From Shewanella algae (GTDB lineage: Bacteria > Pseudomonadota > Gammaproteobacteria > Enterobacterales > Shewanellaceae): DNA of 64,000 bases. Shown in pieces: positions 45,759-54,300 of the stretch. How positions within the stretch are numbered: the first letter of the stretch is position 1; every line of letters starts with the position of its first letter. A model generated the notes under the pieces. The model saw nothing but the letters and a program-made list of their open reading frames with translations. It was not told the DNA's origin and did no database searches. Both the position numbers and the translations under genes were made by a program. The DNA lies in NCBI RefSeq assembly GCF_009183365.2, contig NZ_CP068230.1, forward strand, positions 290,001 to 354,000, written 5' to 3'.

Positions 45759-48484
45759 CTCTGGGGTTCCCGAGTCAGCTTACTGCGAATGCGTTCGATA
45801 CAGGCACCGGGATTTTTCAACCAGAGTCCATAGCTGATGGGCAACATGGGCACCTTGGCCCGCTGCAGTATCTTGTATGTGTCCAGTTCAAAAAAGTCCA
45901 TCCAGGGGCCGGGAAAGCCTATGAGATCCAGCGCCAGATACTCGCCCTGCCAGCGGCAGAGGATATCCACCTCTGTGCCGGCTATCTCATAGCCCGGCCA
46001 GGTTTCGATATTGTGCCCGGCCAAGGCGTCACAAAGCTGGCGCTGAAATTGATCCAACTGGTCATTTTGCCTGTGCCGAGCATTGAATTGACGGCTGGAT
46101 TCCAGATAGAGGCGCAGCAGTGAGTTGCTCGGCAGCTCTTGGGCCGCCACCGAAACAAACAGGTGCTGTTGTTCCCTGGCGCGGGTAATGGCTACATTGA
46201 ACACATCTTCGCGGTTGAGATATACCGCGGCTCTCTTGCTATGTGGGTCAACGGCGAAGGAGAGATACATAATGTCGCGCTCCTCTCCCTGAAAACCAAA
46301 GGGGGTGTCGGCCCGCAAGCGATACTTTTCCAGCTCGGTGGCGGAAAACTGTTTGAACAAAGCATCGGCCAGCGCATCGGCCTGAGCTCTAAAAGGCGAT
46401 AACACTCCCAGCGACTTGGTCATTCCCGCTTGTTCGCAGCTGTCTATCTGCTGCCTTATCAGGTTGCACAGTGCACTGATTTCAGCCTGGTTGACTCCCT
46501 GTTCACTGCGCTCGCCCATCACTGAGTGCAGATGCAGATGGCCGCTGCTGGTACAGGGTCTGTGCTGCATTATCCGCAACCGCTGCTGATAAAACTGCGA
46601 GTTGCTGAAGCTGATAAGCTCGGGAGCGCTGCGAAAGTGCTCATCGAGAAAGGCGACCTGCTGCTGGGAGGCTATCTGCTCGGCCACCAGATCCAAAATC
46701 GATTTATCGCGATAGCTGCAGATGCCGGATTGCGCAGTGGATACGCCATGCAGTTGTTGCAACGCCTGCTCTTTGCTGCGGGACAGGAAAGAGATATGCC
46801 TGAGCTGCTTGCCATCGCCGACGACCAGTGCCCGTTTGGCCCGAAACAGCGCCGGTAAGGCGCTGGTGATATTGCTCTGGCTGGCTTCATCGAAGATAAC
46901 CAGATCGAATAGCTCCCGCTGCAGCGGCAATACCTTGTGAAGGGTGTTGAGGCTCACCAGCCAGATGGGAAACGCCTGCTGCAACACCTGGTAATCCAAG
47001 GTATCGAACAGTGCAAACTGTCGCTGTGAGGTGCGGGAACGAATCGCTTGATTGAAAGTTTGCAGCTGTTGCCTGTGGTTGTTCAGCAAGCCGGCGACCC
47101 GGCTGGCTTTGACATTTTGCAGCAACTTGGCCGCCAACGCCTCTTTGGTTGTCAGACTATCGTTCAACTCATCCAGGGTGTCCCAATGTTGGCTCAGGTT
47201 TTCCATGCTGTGGCCAAACAGAGCAAGATAGAGCTGCAATAACCAGCGCCGCTGTGAGCGTTCCAGTTTGTGCAGCCTTTGACCGCGGCGAATGGCGCGG
47301 CGTAAAAATCGCAGCAGCCGGCGTTCTGAGTTGTCCAGTTGCCGGTTCAATAAATTGAGCTGGCTTTCCAACTGTCGCGGGGGTGTGTGCTCAAGTGAAT
47401 GATAGCCGTCCAGCAGATTGCTGAGATAATCCTTGAGCTGTTTCAGGAAGGCCTTTTGTCCCGCCCGCAGGCTGATGTCCTTGAGCCCGAACTGACTCTC
47501 AAGCTTGTCGTTAATGACATCGAGCGCATGCTCGTTGTTGGCAACGATCAGCACAGACTCGCCCCGGGCCATATGTTCGGTCGCGACGGCGGCTATGGTA
47601 TAACTCTTGCCGGTTCCCGGCGGCCCGACAACGCAGCCAAGACTGTGGCCGGCGCCTATCTCCAGCACTTGCTGCTGTGCCCGGGACAAGAGGCAGGGCA
47701 GGTACTGGCTTTTGAGGCGGCGCTTGGCTTCGGTCTTGGGTGGCAGTTGTGTTCCCATCAGATTCTGCAGCGGCGCCGAGAGTTCGGCCGCATTCATCAT
47801 GGCAGAGATCTCATGCAGTATGCCGCGACTGGCGCTGGGGCGTTTCAGAAACACCAGTGCCGATGCCGGCACCAGAGTTAACTTACGCTTGCGGGTCAGG
47901 CGGGCGAGGCTGTCATAGCCTGTCAGTTTGGGGAATCCCAGCAGCCCCAGGGTATCTATGTTCTGGTGGCTCTGGCTCAACAGCGAGGTCCAGCTGTCGG
48001 GGCGCTCGGGAGCGAAGATGGCATCAAAGCCGGCTTCCATAGTGTCTTCCGGCAATAACAGCCGCAGCAAGGGCTCGTTAATCTGCAGGGCCCCCTCTTT
48101 GAGGGAAACATAGAAGCTGCCGTCATCCTCTTCCAACTGGGCTTCTTTAAAAACCAGAGGGCTGAGTACAGTGCGGGTCTGCCCCTCTTCCTTTAGCTGG
48201 CCGACCACGAAATGGGAAACATAGAGCAGTTGGCGCTCGCGCTGGTACATGGCGATTCTGGGTAGGAGCTGCGCCCCTGCTTCATGGGCGATTGGCTGTC
48301 TTGGCAGGAAGCCTGAAAGCAGCGAATCCTCGCCCTCAATAAACAACCTGTCTTCCTGGTTTAGTTTGCCAAGGTGCCACAGATTAAGGTCGACACAATC
48401 TTCCTTATAGCAATCCTGGTAGTAAGCGAGTAATGGTTTGGCGGGCATGACCTTGGCTACTTTTTTGCGTTGGCGCGACTGCAT
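45755..48484 (-). CDS. Superfamily 1 helicase (DNA2/NAM7 type) with degenerate C-terminal nuclease-like domain
   Basis: 909 residues. The N-terminal part (about 1-230) has no family I can name. Helicase motifs: Walker A VGPPGTGKS (about 285-293), Walker B VIFDEASQSN (about 526-535), motif III VVGDGKQLRH (about 555), LDEHFRS (about 606), SPFRAQADAL (about 690), GFQGEERDIMYLS and NVAITRAREQQHLFVSV (motif VI). A long helical insert rich in Arg/Gln/Leu follows Walker A (about 350-490). The last 80 residues have EVDILCRWQGEYLALDLIGF, shaped like a PD-(D/E)xK strand pair but with LDLIG where ExK is expected. Possibly DNA repair or defence; not proven. No clear ribosome site was found at ATG 48484, and ATG 36 bp inside is an alternative start. 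Confidence 0.82.
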   Translation of the reverse strand: MQSRQRKKVAKVMPAKPLLAYYQDCYKEDCVDLNLWHLGKLNQEDRLFIEGEDSLLSGFLPRQPIAHEAGAQLLPRIAMYQRERQLLYVSHFVVGQLKEEGQTRTVLSPLVFKEAQLEEDDGSFYVSLKEGALQINEPLLRLLLPEDTMEAGFDAIFAPERPDSWTSLLSQSHQNIDTLGLLGFPKLTGYDSLARLTRKRKLTLVPASALVFLKRPSASRGILHEISAMMNAAELSAPLQNLMGTQLPPKTEAKRRLKSQYLPCLLSRAQQQVLEIGAGHSLGCVVGPPGTGKSYTIAAVATEHMARGESVLIVANNEHALDVINDKLESQFGLKDISLRAGQKAFLKQLKDYLSNLLDGYHSLEHTPPRQLESQLNLLNRQLDNSERRLLRFLRRAIRRGQRLHKLERSQRRWLLQLYLALFGHSMENLSQHWDTLDELNDSLTTKEALAAKLLQNVKASRVAGLLNNHRQQLQTFNQAIRSRTSQRQFALFDTLDYQVLQQAFPIWLVSLNTLHKVLPLQRELFDLVIFDEASQSNITSALPALFRAKRALVVGDGKQLRHISFLSRSKEQALQQLHGVSTAQSGICSYRDKSILDLVAEQIASQQQVAFLDEHFRSAPELISFSNSQFYQQRLRIMQHRPCTSSGHLHLHSVMGERSEQGVNQAEISALCNLIRQQIDSCEQAGMTKSLGVLSPFRAQADALADALFKQFSATELEKYRLRADTPFGFQGEERDIMYLSFAVDPHSKRAAVYLNREDVFNVAITRAREQQHLFVSVAAQELPSNSLLRLYLESSRQFNARHRQNDQLDQFQRQLCDALAGHNIETWPGYEIAGTEVDILCRWQGEYLALDLIGFPGPWMDFFELDTYKILQRAKVPMLPISYGLWLKNPGACIERIRSKLTREPQS

Positions 48485-48613
48485 CCACTGAAGCCGCGGG
48501 ATGGCAAGTATCCTAACGGTTTAGGCGTAAGCTTTCCAGAAATGCGCCTTGATGCCGGTTGTTTTGAGTGGAGCCTGGGGGCATATCTCCCGCCAAACTT
48601 TTCGGATTCAAGT

Positions 48614-48650
48614 AAAAAAACCACCCTGGAAGGAAGTGGGGTCAGGGTGG
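48614..48650 (-). terminator. Terminator of the porin gene
   Basis: On the minus strand an 8-bp stem CCACCCTG / CAGGGTGG with a 14-nt loop is followed by TTTTTTT. It lies about 70 bp beyond the porin stop. Confidence 0.8.
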
Positions 48651-48717
48651 CCGAGCGTGCCTGGCAAAAAGGGTACTGCCAGCAATGGAGCGGGAGTGTG
48701 CCGCTATAGAAGTTCAG

Positions 48718-49872
48718 TTAAAAGAAGTAGTTGATCCCCACTGCGAAGTTATTGTCCTGGGCGGCATCTTCGGCCGGGTCATCCATGTCGCTGAAGTCCA
48801 GTTTGGCCTCAAAGAACATCACAGTGTCTCTGCTGTATCTATAGTGCAGACCCACCATGGCAAACTGGCGACGCCAGTCCCCTTGAATGGCGCTGTGCTG
48901 ATCTGTATCCAGATCTAGGTAGCTGAGCATGGCAATGGGCACAAAGCCGTTGTCGTATTGGTAGGCCACCATCAGTTCGGCGCCGGTGGCGTCGTACAGT
49001 TCACCGCCAACCAGTTCGTTGTTGTCACTCTTGTGGGCGTTGAAACCCACATACAAACCGCTGGCTTCACGGTTGGGTGCATAGTGATAATAGTCGCCAT
49101 ACATGGCACCTATGCCTACTATCTGGTTGGTCACCTTGAGTTCGCTGCCTTCCAGGTGGCCATCGATATCACCACGGTTGAAGCCGGCCAGTAGTTTGAA
49201 CTTGTCGGTGACGCTGTAGGTCAGGCTGGCACCGTAGCTGGAATCAAAGTCCAGTTCAGAGTTGGCCAGTGGTTCGCCGTTGCTGTCTTGTACCGAGACC
49301 TCACCATCTTGCTTGGCGGCGTATTGCAGTGCCAGATGCAGTGGGCCAAAGTCATTGCGGTATTGGAATGCGGCATCGGCGCGTCCGGTACCCGTTAGGC
49401 CACCATCGCCGAAGGTGTAAGCGCCGACGGCATAACCGGCCACGACATTGGGTAAGTCTGTGGTACCGGCCACGTCATAATAGGCACCCCACTGCTTCCC
49501 GAAAGTCAGGCTACCCCAGGTATCGTGGGACAGACCGACATAACCCAGGCGGTTGTTAAGGAAGTCATCGGTTTTCTCTGCGGCGAGTCTGCCGCCCTGT
49601 AGCACCAGATTGTCATCACTGGTGACCATGTTGATGCCCCATTCGGTGACAGCATAGGCGGTCCAGCCGTTGCGCTCTTTACGCTCGAAGCTCAAACGTA
49701 TCCTTGACGTGTCGTCAATTACTGAGGTCTCGTGGCCATCATTGTAGGCGGCGAAACCCAGCCAGCCGCTGATGCCAAAGCTATTGGTATCATCGTTGTA
49801 CAGATCGATTGCCTGGGCTGAGCCGCAGAGCAGCAGCGCAGGGATTGCCAGCGCCAGTATTGTCTTGTTCAT
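48718..49872 (-). CDS. Gram-negative general porin
   Basis: A 384-residue outer-membrane beta-barrel. The signal peptide MNKTILALAIPALLLCGSAQA is cleaved before IDLYNDD. Alternating strands and the terminal Phe (GINYFF) fit a 16-stranded porin (Gram-negative porin/OmpC-like). The start is set at ATG 49872; the ATG 12 bp earlier lies inside the ribosome site GAGGTGG. It reads in the same direction as speF-potE with only 77 bp after potE, so it may be partly co-transcribed. Pore selectivity is unknown. Confidence 0.9.
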   Translation of the reverse strand: MNKTILALAIPALLLCGSAQAIDLYNDDTNSFGISGWLGFAAYNDGHETSVIDDTSRIRLSFERKERNGWTAYAVTEWGINMVTSDDNLVLQGGRLAAEKTDDFLNNRLGYVGLSHDTWGSLTFGKQWGAYYDVAGTTDLPNVVAGYAVGAYTFGDGGLTGTGRADAAFQYRNDFGPLHLALQYAAKQDGEVSVQDSNGEPLANSELDFDSSYGASLTYSVTDKFKLLAGFNRGDIDGHLEGSELKVTNQIVGIGAMYGDYYHYAPNREASGLYVGFNAHKSDNNELVGGELYDATGAELMVAYQYDNGFVPIAMLSYLDLDTDQHSAIQGDWRRQFAMVGLHYRYSRDTVMFFEAKLDFSDMDDPAEDAAQDNNFAVGINYFF

Positions 49873-49914
49873 AGTCCACCTCATCCAATATTGTTATTGA
49901 TTTAACTTTTAGGT

Positions 49915-49942
49915 GGGCGCGCACGCAGGGGAGTGCACACCC
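49915..49942 (-). other. Intercistronic stem-loop between potE and the porin gene
   Basis: A 10-bp stem, GGGTGTGCAC / GTGCGCGCCC on the minus strand (two G-U pairs), with an 8-nt loop. No T run follows, so it looks like an mRNA processing or stabilising element, or a weak terminator. Confidence 0.5.
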
Positions 49943-49949
49943 GTAAGCC

Positions 49950-51269
49950 TTAAGCGTGTTTCAATTTTTGCTTGTCGTTTTTGTTGGAAATAATGCCGAA
50001 CAGGGTCCAACCGAAGAAAGTTGCGATAGAACCCAGCATCACGGCGGTTTCACCTGAGCTATAGAGGGCATAGAAGCTGTACAGGGCACCAATTACGGCC
50101 ATAAAGTTGGCAATTCGGGCCTGTTTTACAGGGATATTCAATTGCTTTTGCATCACACCCAGAGCAGCCATGGAAAGGATGTATGGGATGATGTTGGTGA
50201 CCACGGCCAGGTTAACCAGCGCCTCAAACTGTTTGCTCAGCGATGGGCTGATGGTCATCAGTGACAGTACGGTTTGTACCGAAACGATGATCAGCATGCC
50301 GACAACCGGGGCGTCTTTCTTGGTTACCTTGGAGAAGGCTTTAGGGAAGAAACCTTCATCGGCAGATGACTTGAACACCTGGGCGATGGTGAACTGCCAA
50401 CCCAGCAGGGAACCGGTACAAGAGATGATGGCACAGGCCATGACGATAGAACCGATAGTGGGGTTGAACATTTGCGCAAAGGCCAGACCGAAAGGTGCGT
50501 TGGACAGCGCCAGCTCACCGTTGGGCACAATACCGGCGATCACGTTGGTAGAGATGATATAGATAACCGCTGCACCTATGGTGCCGCCCATTACCGCGAT
50601 AGGCACGTTTTTCTCTGGGTTCTCTACTGCTTCAGAGTTGGCACAGGCAGATTCCAATCCCAGGAAGGCCCACAGTGTCATGGCGATTGAGCCACCCAGA
50701 GCCTTGAAGAATGGCATGTCGTGGGGGTTCCAGGCCGCTTTGTACAGGTCAAAGTCGAACCAGAACCAACCTATGAGGGACACCCCGATAACCGGAATGA
50801 TAATCCCCCACACGGTAACACTGGATACCTGACCTGTGATGCGGGCACCACCGAAGTTGGCCACAGTGGCCAGCCAGAGCACACCTATTGTGGCCAGACA
50901 GATAGCGATGGGGCTGAGTTCGACACCGAACAGCACGGCACCATAGCCCACGGCGGAAATCGCGATGGCCACGTTGGCGATCAACAGAGATACCGCATAG
51001 GTATAGTTGGCCATAAAGTTGCCACTGCGACCGAAGGCATACTCGGCATAACCGCCCATACCACCGGATTTTTTGCTGAACATACCGCACTTGGCAAAGG
51101 CGTAGGCCAATGCCGTTGAACCCGCTGCCGTTACCAACCAGGACAGAATTGAAATCGTTCCCACCTGAGCCAGCTGGGTTGGCAGCATAATGATACCTGA
51201 GCCCATCATGTTCACTATGGTGAGTATGGTTAGCTGAACCACGCCAATTTTATTATTTGCTTTGCTCAT
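49950..51269 (-). CDS. potE: Putrescine-ornithine antiporter PotE
   Basis: A 439-residue APC-superfamily transporter with 12 helices, collinear with E. coli PotE throughout. The N-terminus GVVQLTILTIVNMMGSGIIMLPT, then KSGGMGGYAEYAFG, ALWAFLGLESACAN and LLGWQFTIAQVFKSSADEGFFP are all nearly the same. It exchanges external ornithine for the putrescine made by SpeF, exporting a proton equivalent per cycle under acid stress. It is the second gene of speF-potE, 58 bp after speF. Confidence 0.97.
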   Translation of the reverse strand: MSKANNKIGVVQLTILTIVNMMGSGIIMLPTQLAQVGTISILSWLVTAAGSTALAYAFAKCGMFSKKSGGMGGYAEYAFGRSGNFMANYTYAVSLLIANVAIAISAVGYGAVLFGVELSPIAICLATIGVLWLATVANFGGARITGQVSSVTVWGIIIPVIGVSLIGWFWFDFDLYKAAWNPHDMPFFKALGGSIAMTLWAFLGLESACANSEAVENPEKNVPIAVMGGTIGAAVIYIISTNVIAGIVPNGELALSNAPFGLAFAQMFNPTIGSIVMACAIISCTGSLLGWQFTIAQVFKSSADEGFFPKAFSKVTKKDAPVVGMLIIVSVQTVLSLMTISPSLSKQFEALVNLAVVTNIIPYILSMAALGVMQKQLNIPVKQARIANFMAVIGALYSFYALYSSGETAVMLGSIATFFGWTLFGIISNKNDKQKLKHA

Positions 51270-51298
51270 AATTATTTACCTAAGTCATGTTGCCAGGT

Positions 51299-51319
51299 GG
51301 CGGGGCGCCATGCCCCGCC
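51299..51319 (-). other. GC-rich hairpin between speF and potE
   Basis: Perfect 8-bp stem GGCGGGGC / GCCCCGCC with a 5-nt loop in the 58-bp gap. No T run follows. It probably affects mRNA decay or the speF:potE ratio rather than acting as a terminator. Confidence 0.55.
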
Positions 51320-51327
51320 GCTTATGG

Positions 51328-53493
51328 TTAAGCTTTCAGGACATAGCCCATGGCCTGTTGCCGGCCTTCAGGGGTTTGTTCCAGATACACGCCTTGCAGC
51401 TCAGGTGAGAAACCCGGCAGCAGATTGATCCCTTCTTCCAGGGCGAGGAAGTAACGTTGAACTGCGCCACCCCAGATCTCGCCGGGAACCACACAGAGCA
51501 CTCCCGGTGGGTAAGGCAGGGCGCCTTCGGCCGCGATGCGTCCTTCCACCTGTGACAGGGGCACCAGCTCCACATTGCCGCGGATAAACTCTATGTTGGC
51601 TTCCTGTGGGTTCATCACGGCTTTGGGGAAGTGGGCCTGGCGGAACATCTCTTTTTGCAGCTGTTTTACATCATGGCTGACATAGAGGTCGTGCATCTCC
51701 TGACACAGCTGGCGTATGGTGTAACCCTGATAGCGTTCCTTGTTGGCGTTGTAGACATTGGGCAGCACTTCAGACAGCGGCGCATCTTCATCGACCAGCT
51801 TCTCGAAGCGGGCAATCTGAGATACCAGATGCTGCATCTTGGCCATGTTTTCGGCCGGGGTGATCAGGAACAGAATCGAGTTGAGGTCGCACTTCTCCGG
51901 AATGATGTTATTTTCACGCAGGAAGTTGGCCAGAATCGTCGCCGGAATACCGAAGTTGGTGTACTTGCCGGTTTCGGCATCGATACCCGGAGTCGTCAGC
52001 AGGAACTTACAAGGGTCGACGAAGTATTGGCCTTTCTCATATCCCTCGAAGGCATGCCATTTCTGACCGGGTTCGAATTCGAAGAAGCGCAGGTCATCGG
52101 CCATCTGTTCGGTTTCATGATCCTGCCATGGGGTACCTTCTATCATTGGCGGAATGAATGGCTTGATATATTTGCACTTTTTCAGCAGTAGTTTACGGGC
52201 TTCGATACCGGCTTTCACCGCCTCACGCCACAGGAAGCGGCCACTGGCGCCTTCGTGCATCTTGGCGTTGACATCCAGTGCGGCAAACAGCGGATAGAAG
52301 GGGCTGGTGGAGGCGTGCAACATAAAGGCGTTGTTGAAACGTTTATGGTTGCAGTATCTGTCCTGGCCCTTGATATGGCTGTCTTTCTTGTGGATTTGCG
52401 AGGTTTGTGAGAAACCGGCCTGTTGTTTGTGTACCGACTGGGTCACCAGGATCCCCGGATCTTCTGCGGTCAGCTCCAGCAACAGCGGTGAGCAGTCGTT
52501 CATCATGGGGATAAACTGCTCATAGCCCACCCAGGCGGAGTCAAACAATATGTAGTCACACAGGTGACCTATCTTGTCCACGACCTGACGGGCGTTATAT
52601 ATGGTGCCGTCGTAGGTACCCAGCTGGATCACCGCCAGACGGAAGGGGCGCTTGGCATCGGCACGGCTGGGGTCAACCTTGCGTACTTCTTCGCGCAGAT
52701 AGTTTTCGCTGAAACAATGGGCATCGATACCGCCGATAAAGCCGAAGGGGTTACGGGCAGTTTCCAGATAAACCGGGGTAGCACCGGCCTGGATCAGCGC
52801 GCCGTGGTGGTTTGACTTATGGTTATTGCGGTCAAACAGTACCAGATCGCCCTTGGTCAGCAGCGCATTACACACCACCTTGTTGGAGGCTGAAGTGCCG
52901 TTGAGGACAAAGTAAGTCTTGTCGGCATTGAATACTTTGGCGGCATGCTTCTGGGCATCACAGGGGGCGCCTTCGTGGATCAACAGGTCGCCCAGTCTGA
53001 CGTCGGCGTTACACATGTCGGAGCGGAATACTGTTTCGCCAAAGAAATCAAAAAACTGACGGCCAACAGGGTGCTTACGGAAGAACTGGCCGCCTTGGTG
53101 TCCTGGGCAGGCAAAGGTGGAGTTACCCATTTCCACATATTTCTTCAGTGTACCGAAGAAAGGTGGCAGCAGGGCCTGCTCATATTTATTGAGCGCGGTT
53201 TCTACCTGTTTGCCGTAAAACTCAGTACTGCTGCTGGCGCACAGCTCAAATACGCCAGTAATGGAAGAGCAGATATCATCGGGAAAGGCTTCTTCACAAC
53301 ATACGGCAACGAAGATCGGCAGTTTCAGGCCTGTGTTATTGATTTTGTCGACTATACCGTTATTAACGTCTGTGACTGAAACAACCACGGCACCAATATC
53401 GCAAAAGTCGGTAGTTAATACGTTGACCACTTCTCTTTCAGTATCAAAACAAGAACGAACAGATAAACTTGCTGCAATTTTTAGTGATTTCAT
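51328..53493 (-). CDS. speF: Inducible ornithine decarboxylase
   Basis: A 721-residue PLP-dependent decarboxylase (group III, with an N-terminal wing/CheY-like domain of about 110 residues). The PLP lysine is in SVHKQQAGFSQTSQIHKK (Lys356). CPGHQGGQFFRKHPVG, NADKTYFVLNGTSASNKVV and HSFEGY-like (WHAFEGYEKGQYFVDPCK) segments match E. coli SpeF along the whole length. It converts ornithine to putrescine and carbon dioxide, consuming a proton. AAGG stands 8 bp before the ATG. The upstream leader encodes SpeFL, so expression is likely induced by ornithine. Confidence 0.97.
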   Translation of the reverse strand: MKSLKIAASLSVRSCFDTEREVVNVLTTDFCDIGAVVVSVTDVNNGIVDKINNTGLKLPIFVAVCCEEAFPDDICSSITGVFELCASSSTEFYGKQVETALNKYEQALLPPFFGTLKKYVEMGNSTFACPGHQGGQFFRKHPVGRQFFDFFGETVFRSDMCNADVRLGDLLIHEGAPCDAQKHAAKVFNADKTYFVLNGTSASNKVVCNALLTKGDLVLFDRNNHKSNHHGALIQAGATPVYLETARNPFGFIGGIDAHCFSENYLREEVRKVDPSRADAKRPFRLAVIQLGTYDGTIYNARQVVDKIGHLCDYILFDSAWVGYEQFIPMMNDCSPLLLELTAEDPGILVTQSVHKQQAGFSQTSQIHKKDSHIKGQDRYCNHKRFNNAFMLHASTSPFYPLFAALDVNAKMHEGASGRFLWREAVKAGIEARKLLLKKCKYIKPFIPPMIEGTPWQDHETEQMADDLRFFEFEPGQKWHAFEGYEKGQYFVDPCKFLLTTPGIDAETGKYTNFGIPATILANFLRENNIIPEKCDLNSILFLITPAENMAKMQHLVSQIARFEKLVDEDAPLSEVLPNVYNANKERYQGYTIRQLCQEMHDLYVSHDVKQLQKEMFRQAHFPKAVMNPQEANIEFIRGNVELVPLSQVEGRIAAEGALPYPPGVLCVVPGEIWGGAVQRYFLALEEGINLLPGFSPELQGVYLEQTPEGRQQAMGYVLKA

Positions 53494-53761
53494 AAAATAA
53501 CCTTATTTAAAAAAGTCAGCAGGGCTCGTATCGGAAAATAAATTCCAATATTAAAATTTAGATAAAGTCAGCCCTGGGCTGATATATTCAAGCAGCGATA
53601 TTTATGTAAGGCGTAGAGATACCATGACGAATGCTTCGTCAGAGAAAAGGTATAAGAAAGCCTTACCGTTACGCGTGCAGGATATTACCGGCCGAGTAAA
53701 AGCAACTAATTGTATGTATTGGGGATGCTAAGGAGATGGATGCGCGGAGCAGCCTATCTCC
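53494..53761 (-). promoter_or_regulatory. speF leader between speFL and speF
   Basis: 268 nt of untranslated RNA. Just after the speFL stop the sense strand is C-rich and G-poor (about 53710-53750), as in Rho loading sites. Near speF two stems exclude each other: a hairpin at 53568-53582 (TCAGC-N5-GCTGA), and a stem pairing 53570-53576 with 53520-53526 (CAGGGCT with AGCCCTG, 43-nt loop). The second stem is followed by CTGACTTTTTT. In E. coli the speF leader works through ribosome stalling on SpeFL and Rho-dependent termination; the same logic is inferred here. Confidence 0.6.
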
Positions 53762-53881
53762 TCAGTCAGCGATGATTGAGGCGGGGAAAAAGTAGGAGTA
53801 GTCAAAATAGTCACGATGGGTTGGCATCATGATATGTCGGGTGCGCCTTATATGCGCCATGATTTTGGAATTTCTCTTCAT
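53762..53881 (-). CDS. speFL: SpeFL, ornithine-sensing arrest leader peptide
   Basis: A 39-codon reading frame, MKRNSKIMAHIRRTRHIMM onward, ending FFPASIIAD and a TGA. The core HIRRT-x-HIM-x3-HR-x2-FD matches the E. coli SpeFL peptide (HIRRTTHIMKFAHRNSFDFHFF as I remember it). The match continues to a Phe-Phe near the end. It lies 268 nt upstream of speF, similar to E. coli, and has GGAG 7 bp before the ATG. In E. coli, ornithine bound by the nascent peptide stalls the ribosome and exposes speF for transcription and translation. Here the C-terminus is about five residues longer and lacks the Asn-Ala-Arg end, so stalling may occur differently. An in-frame ATG 12 bp upstream is the alternative start. 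Confidence 0.9.
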   Translation of the reverse strand: MKRNSKIMAHIRRTRHIMMPTHRDYFDYSYFFPASIIAD

Positions 53882-54300
53882 ATACAACTCCATTACGTTT
53901 AGAGAAAAGCACTGGTGATAACTTAATTGCGAGTTTATATCTGGCCAAAAAATAAAAGTATGAGCTAAGTCATAGTTCCAATCACTTGTGAAAAAGTGTA
54001 TCTGCTTATTTTAAATTTTTATTGTTTTTAATGAGTTGTACCAAAAATTTACACTTTATATTTATATATTGTTTTGGTTATACATAAAATAAGGAACATT
54101 TAAAATAAATGGATATGTATGATATATCGATATATTTGAGATTATATTGCGATTATTTGATTAAATATTCACTTTATTAAGACTGTTGCATAAAGGTAAA
54201 TGAGTCGGCGGATTATTCCAGTATCAGACATTTGTATGGTGCTTGACGTTGTCGGGGCCTGGGTTGAATACTGTCCTCTATATCGGCAGTGGAGAGTGAG
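53882..54300. other. AT-rich intergenic region upstream of speFL
   Basis: No gene is recognisable. The stretch 53930-54190 is far more AT-rich than its surroundings, with long A/T runs and TATATA steps. It must contain the speFL-speF promoter and the promoter of the plus-strand DUF1232 gene, but no single -35/-10 pair stands out. The low GC may attract H-NS-like proteins. Confidence 0.6.
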
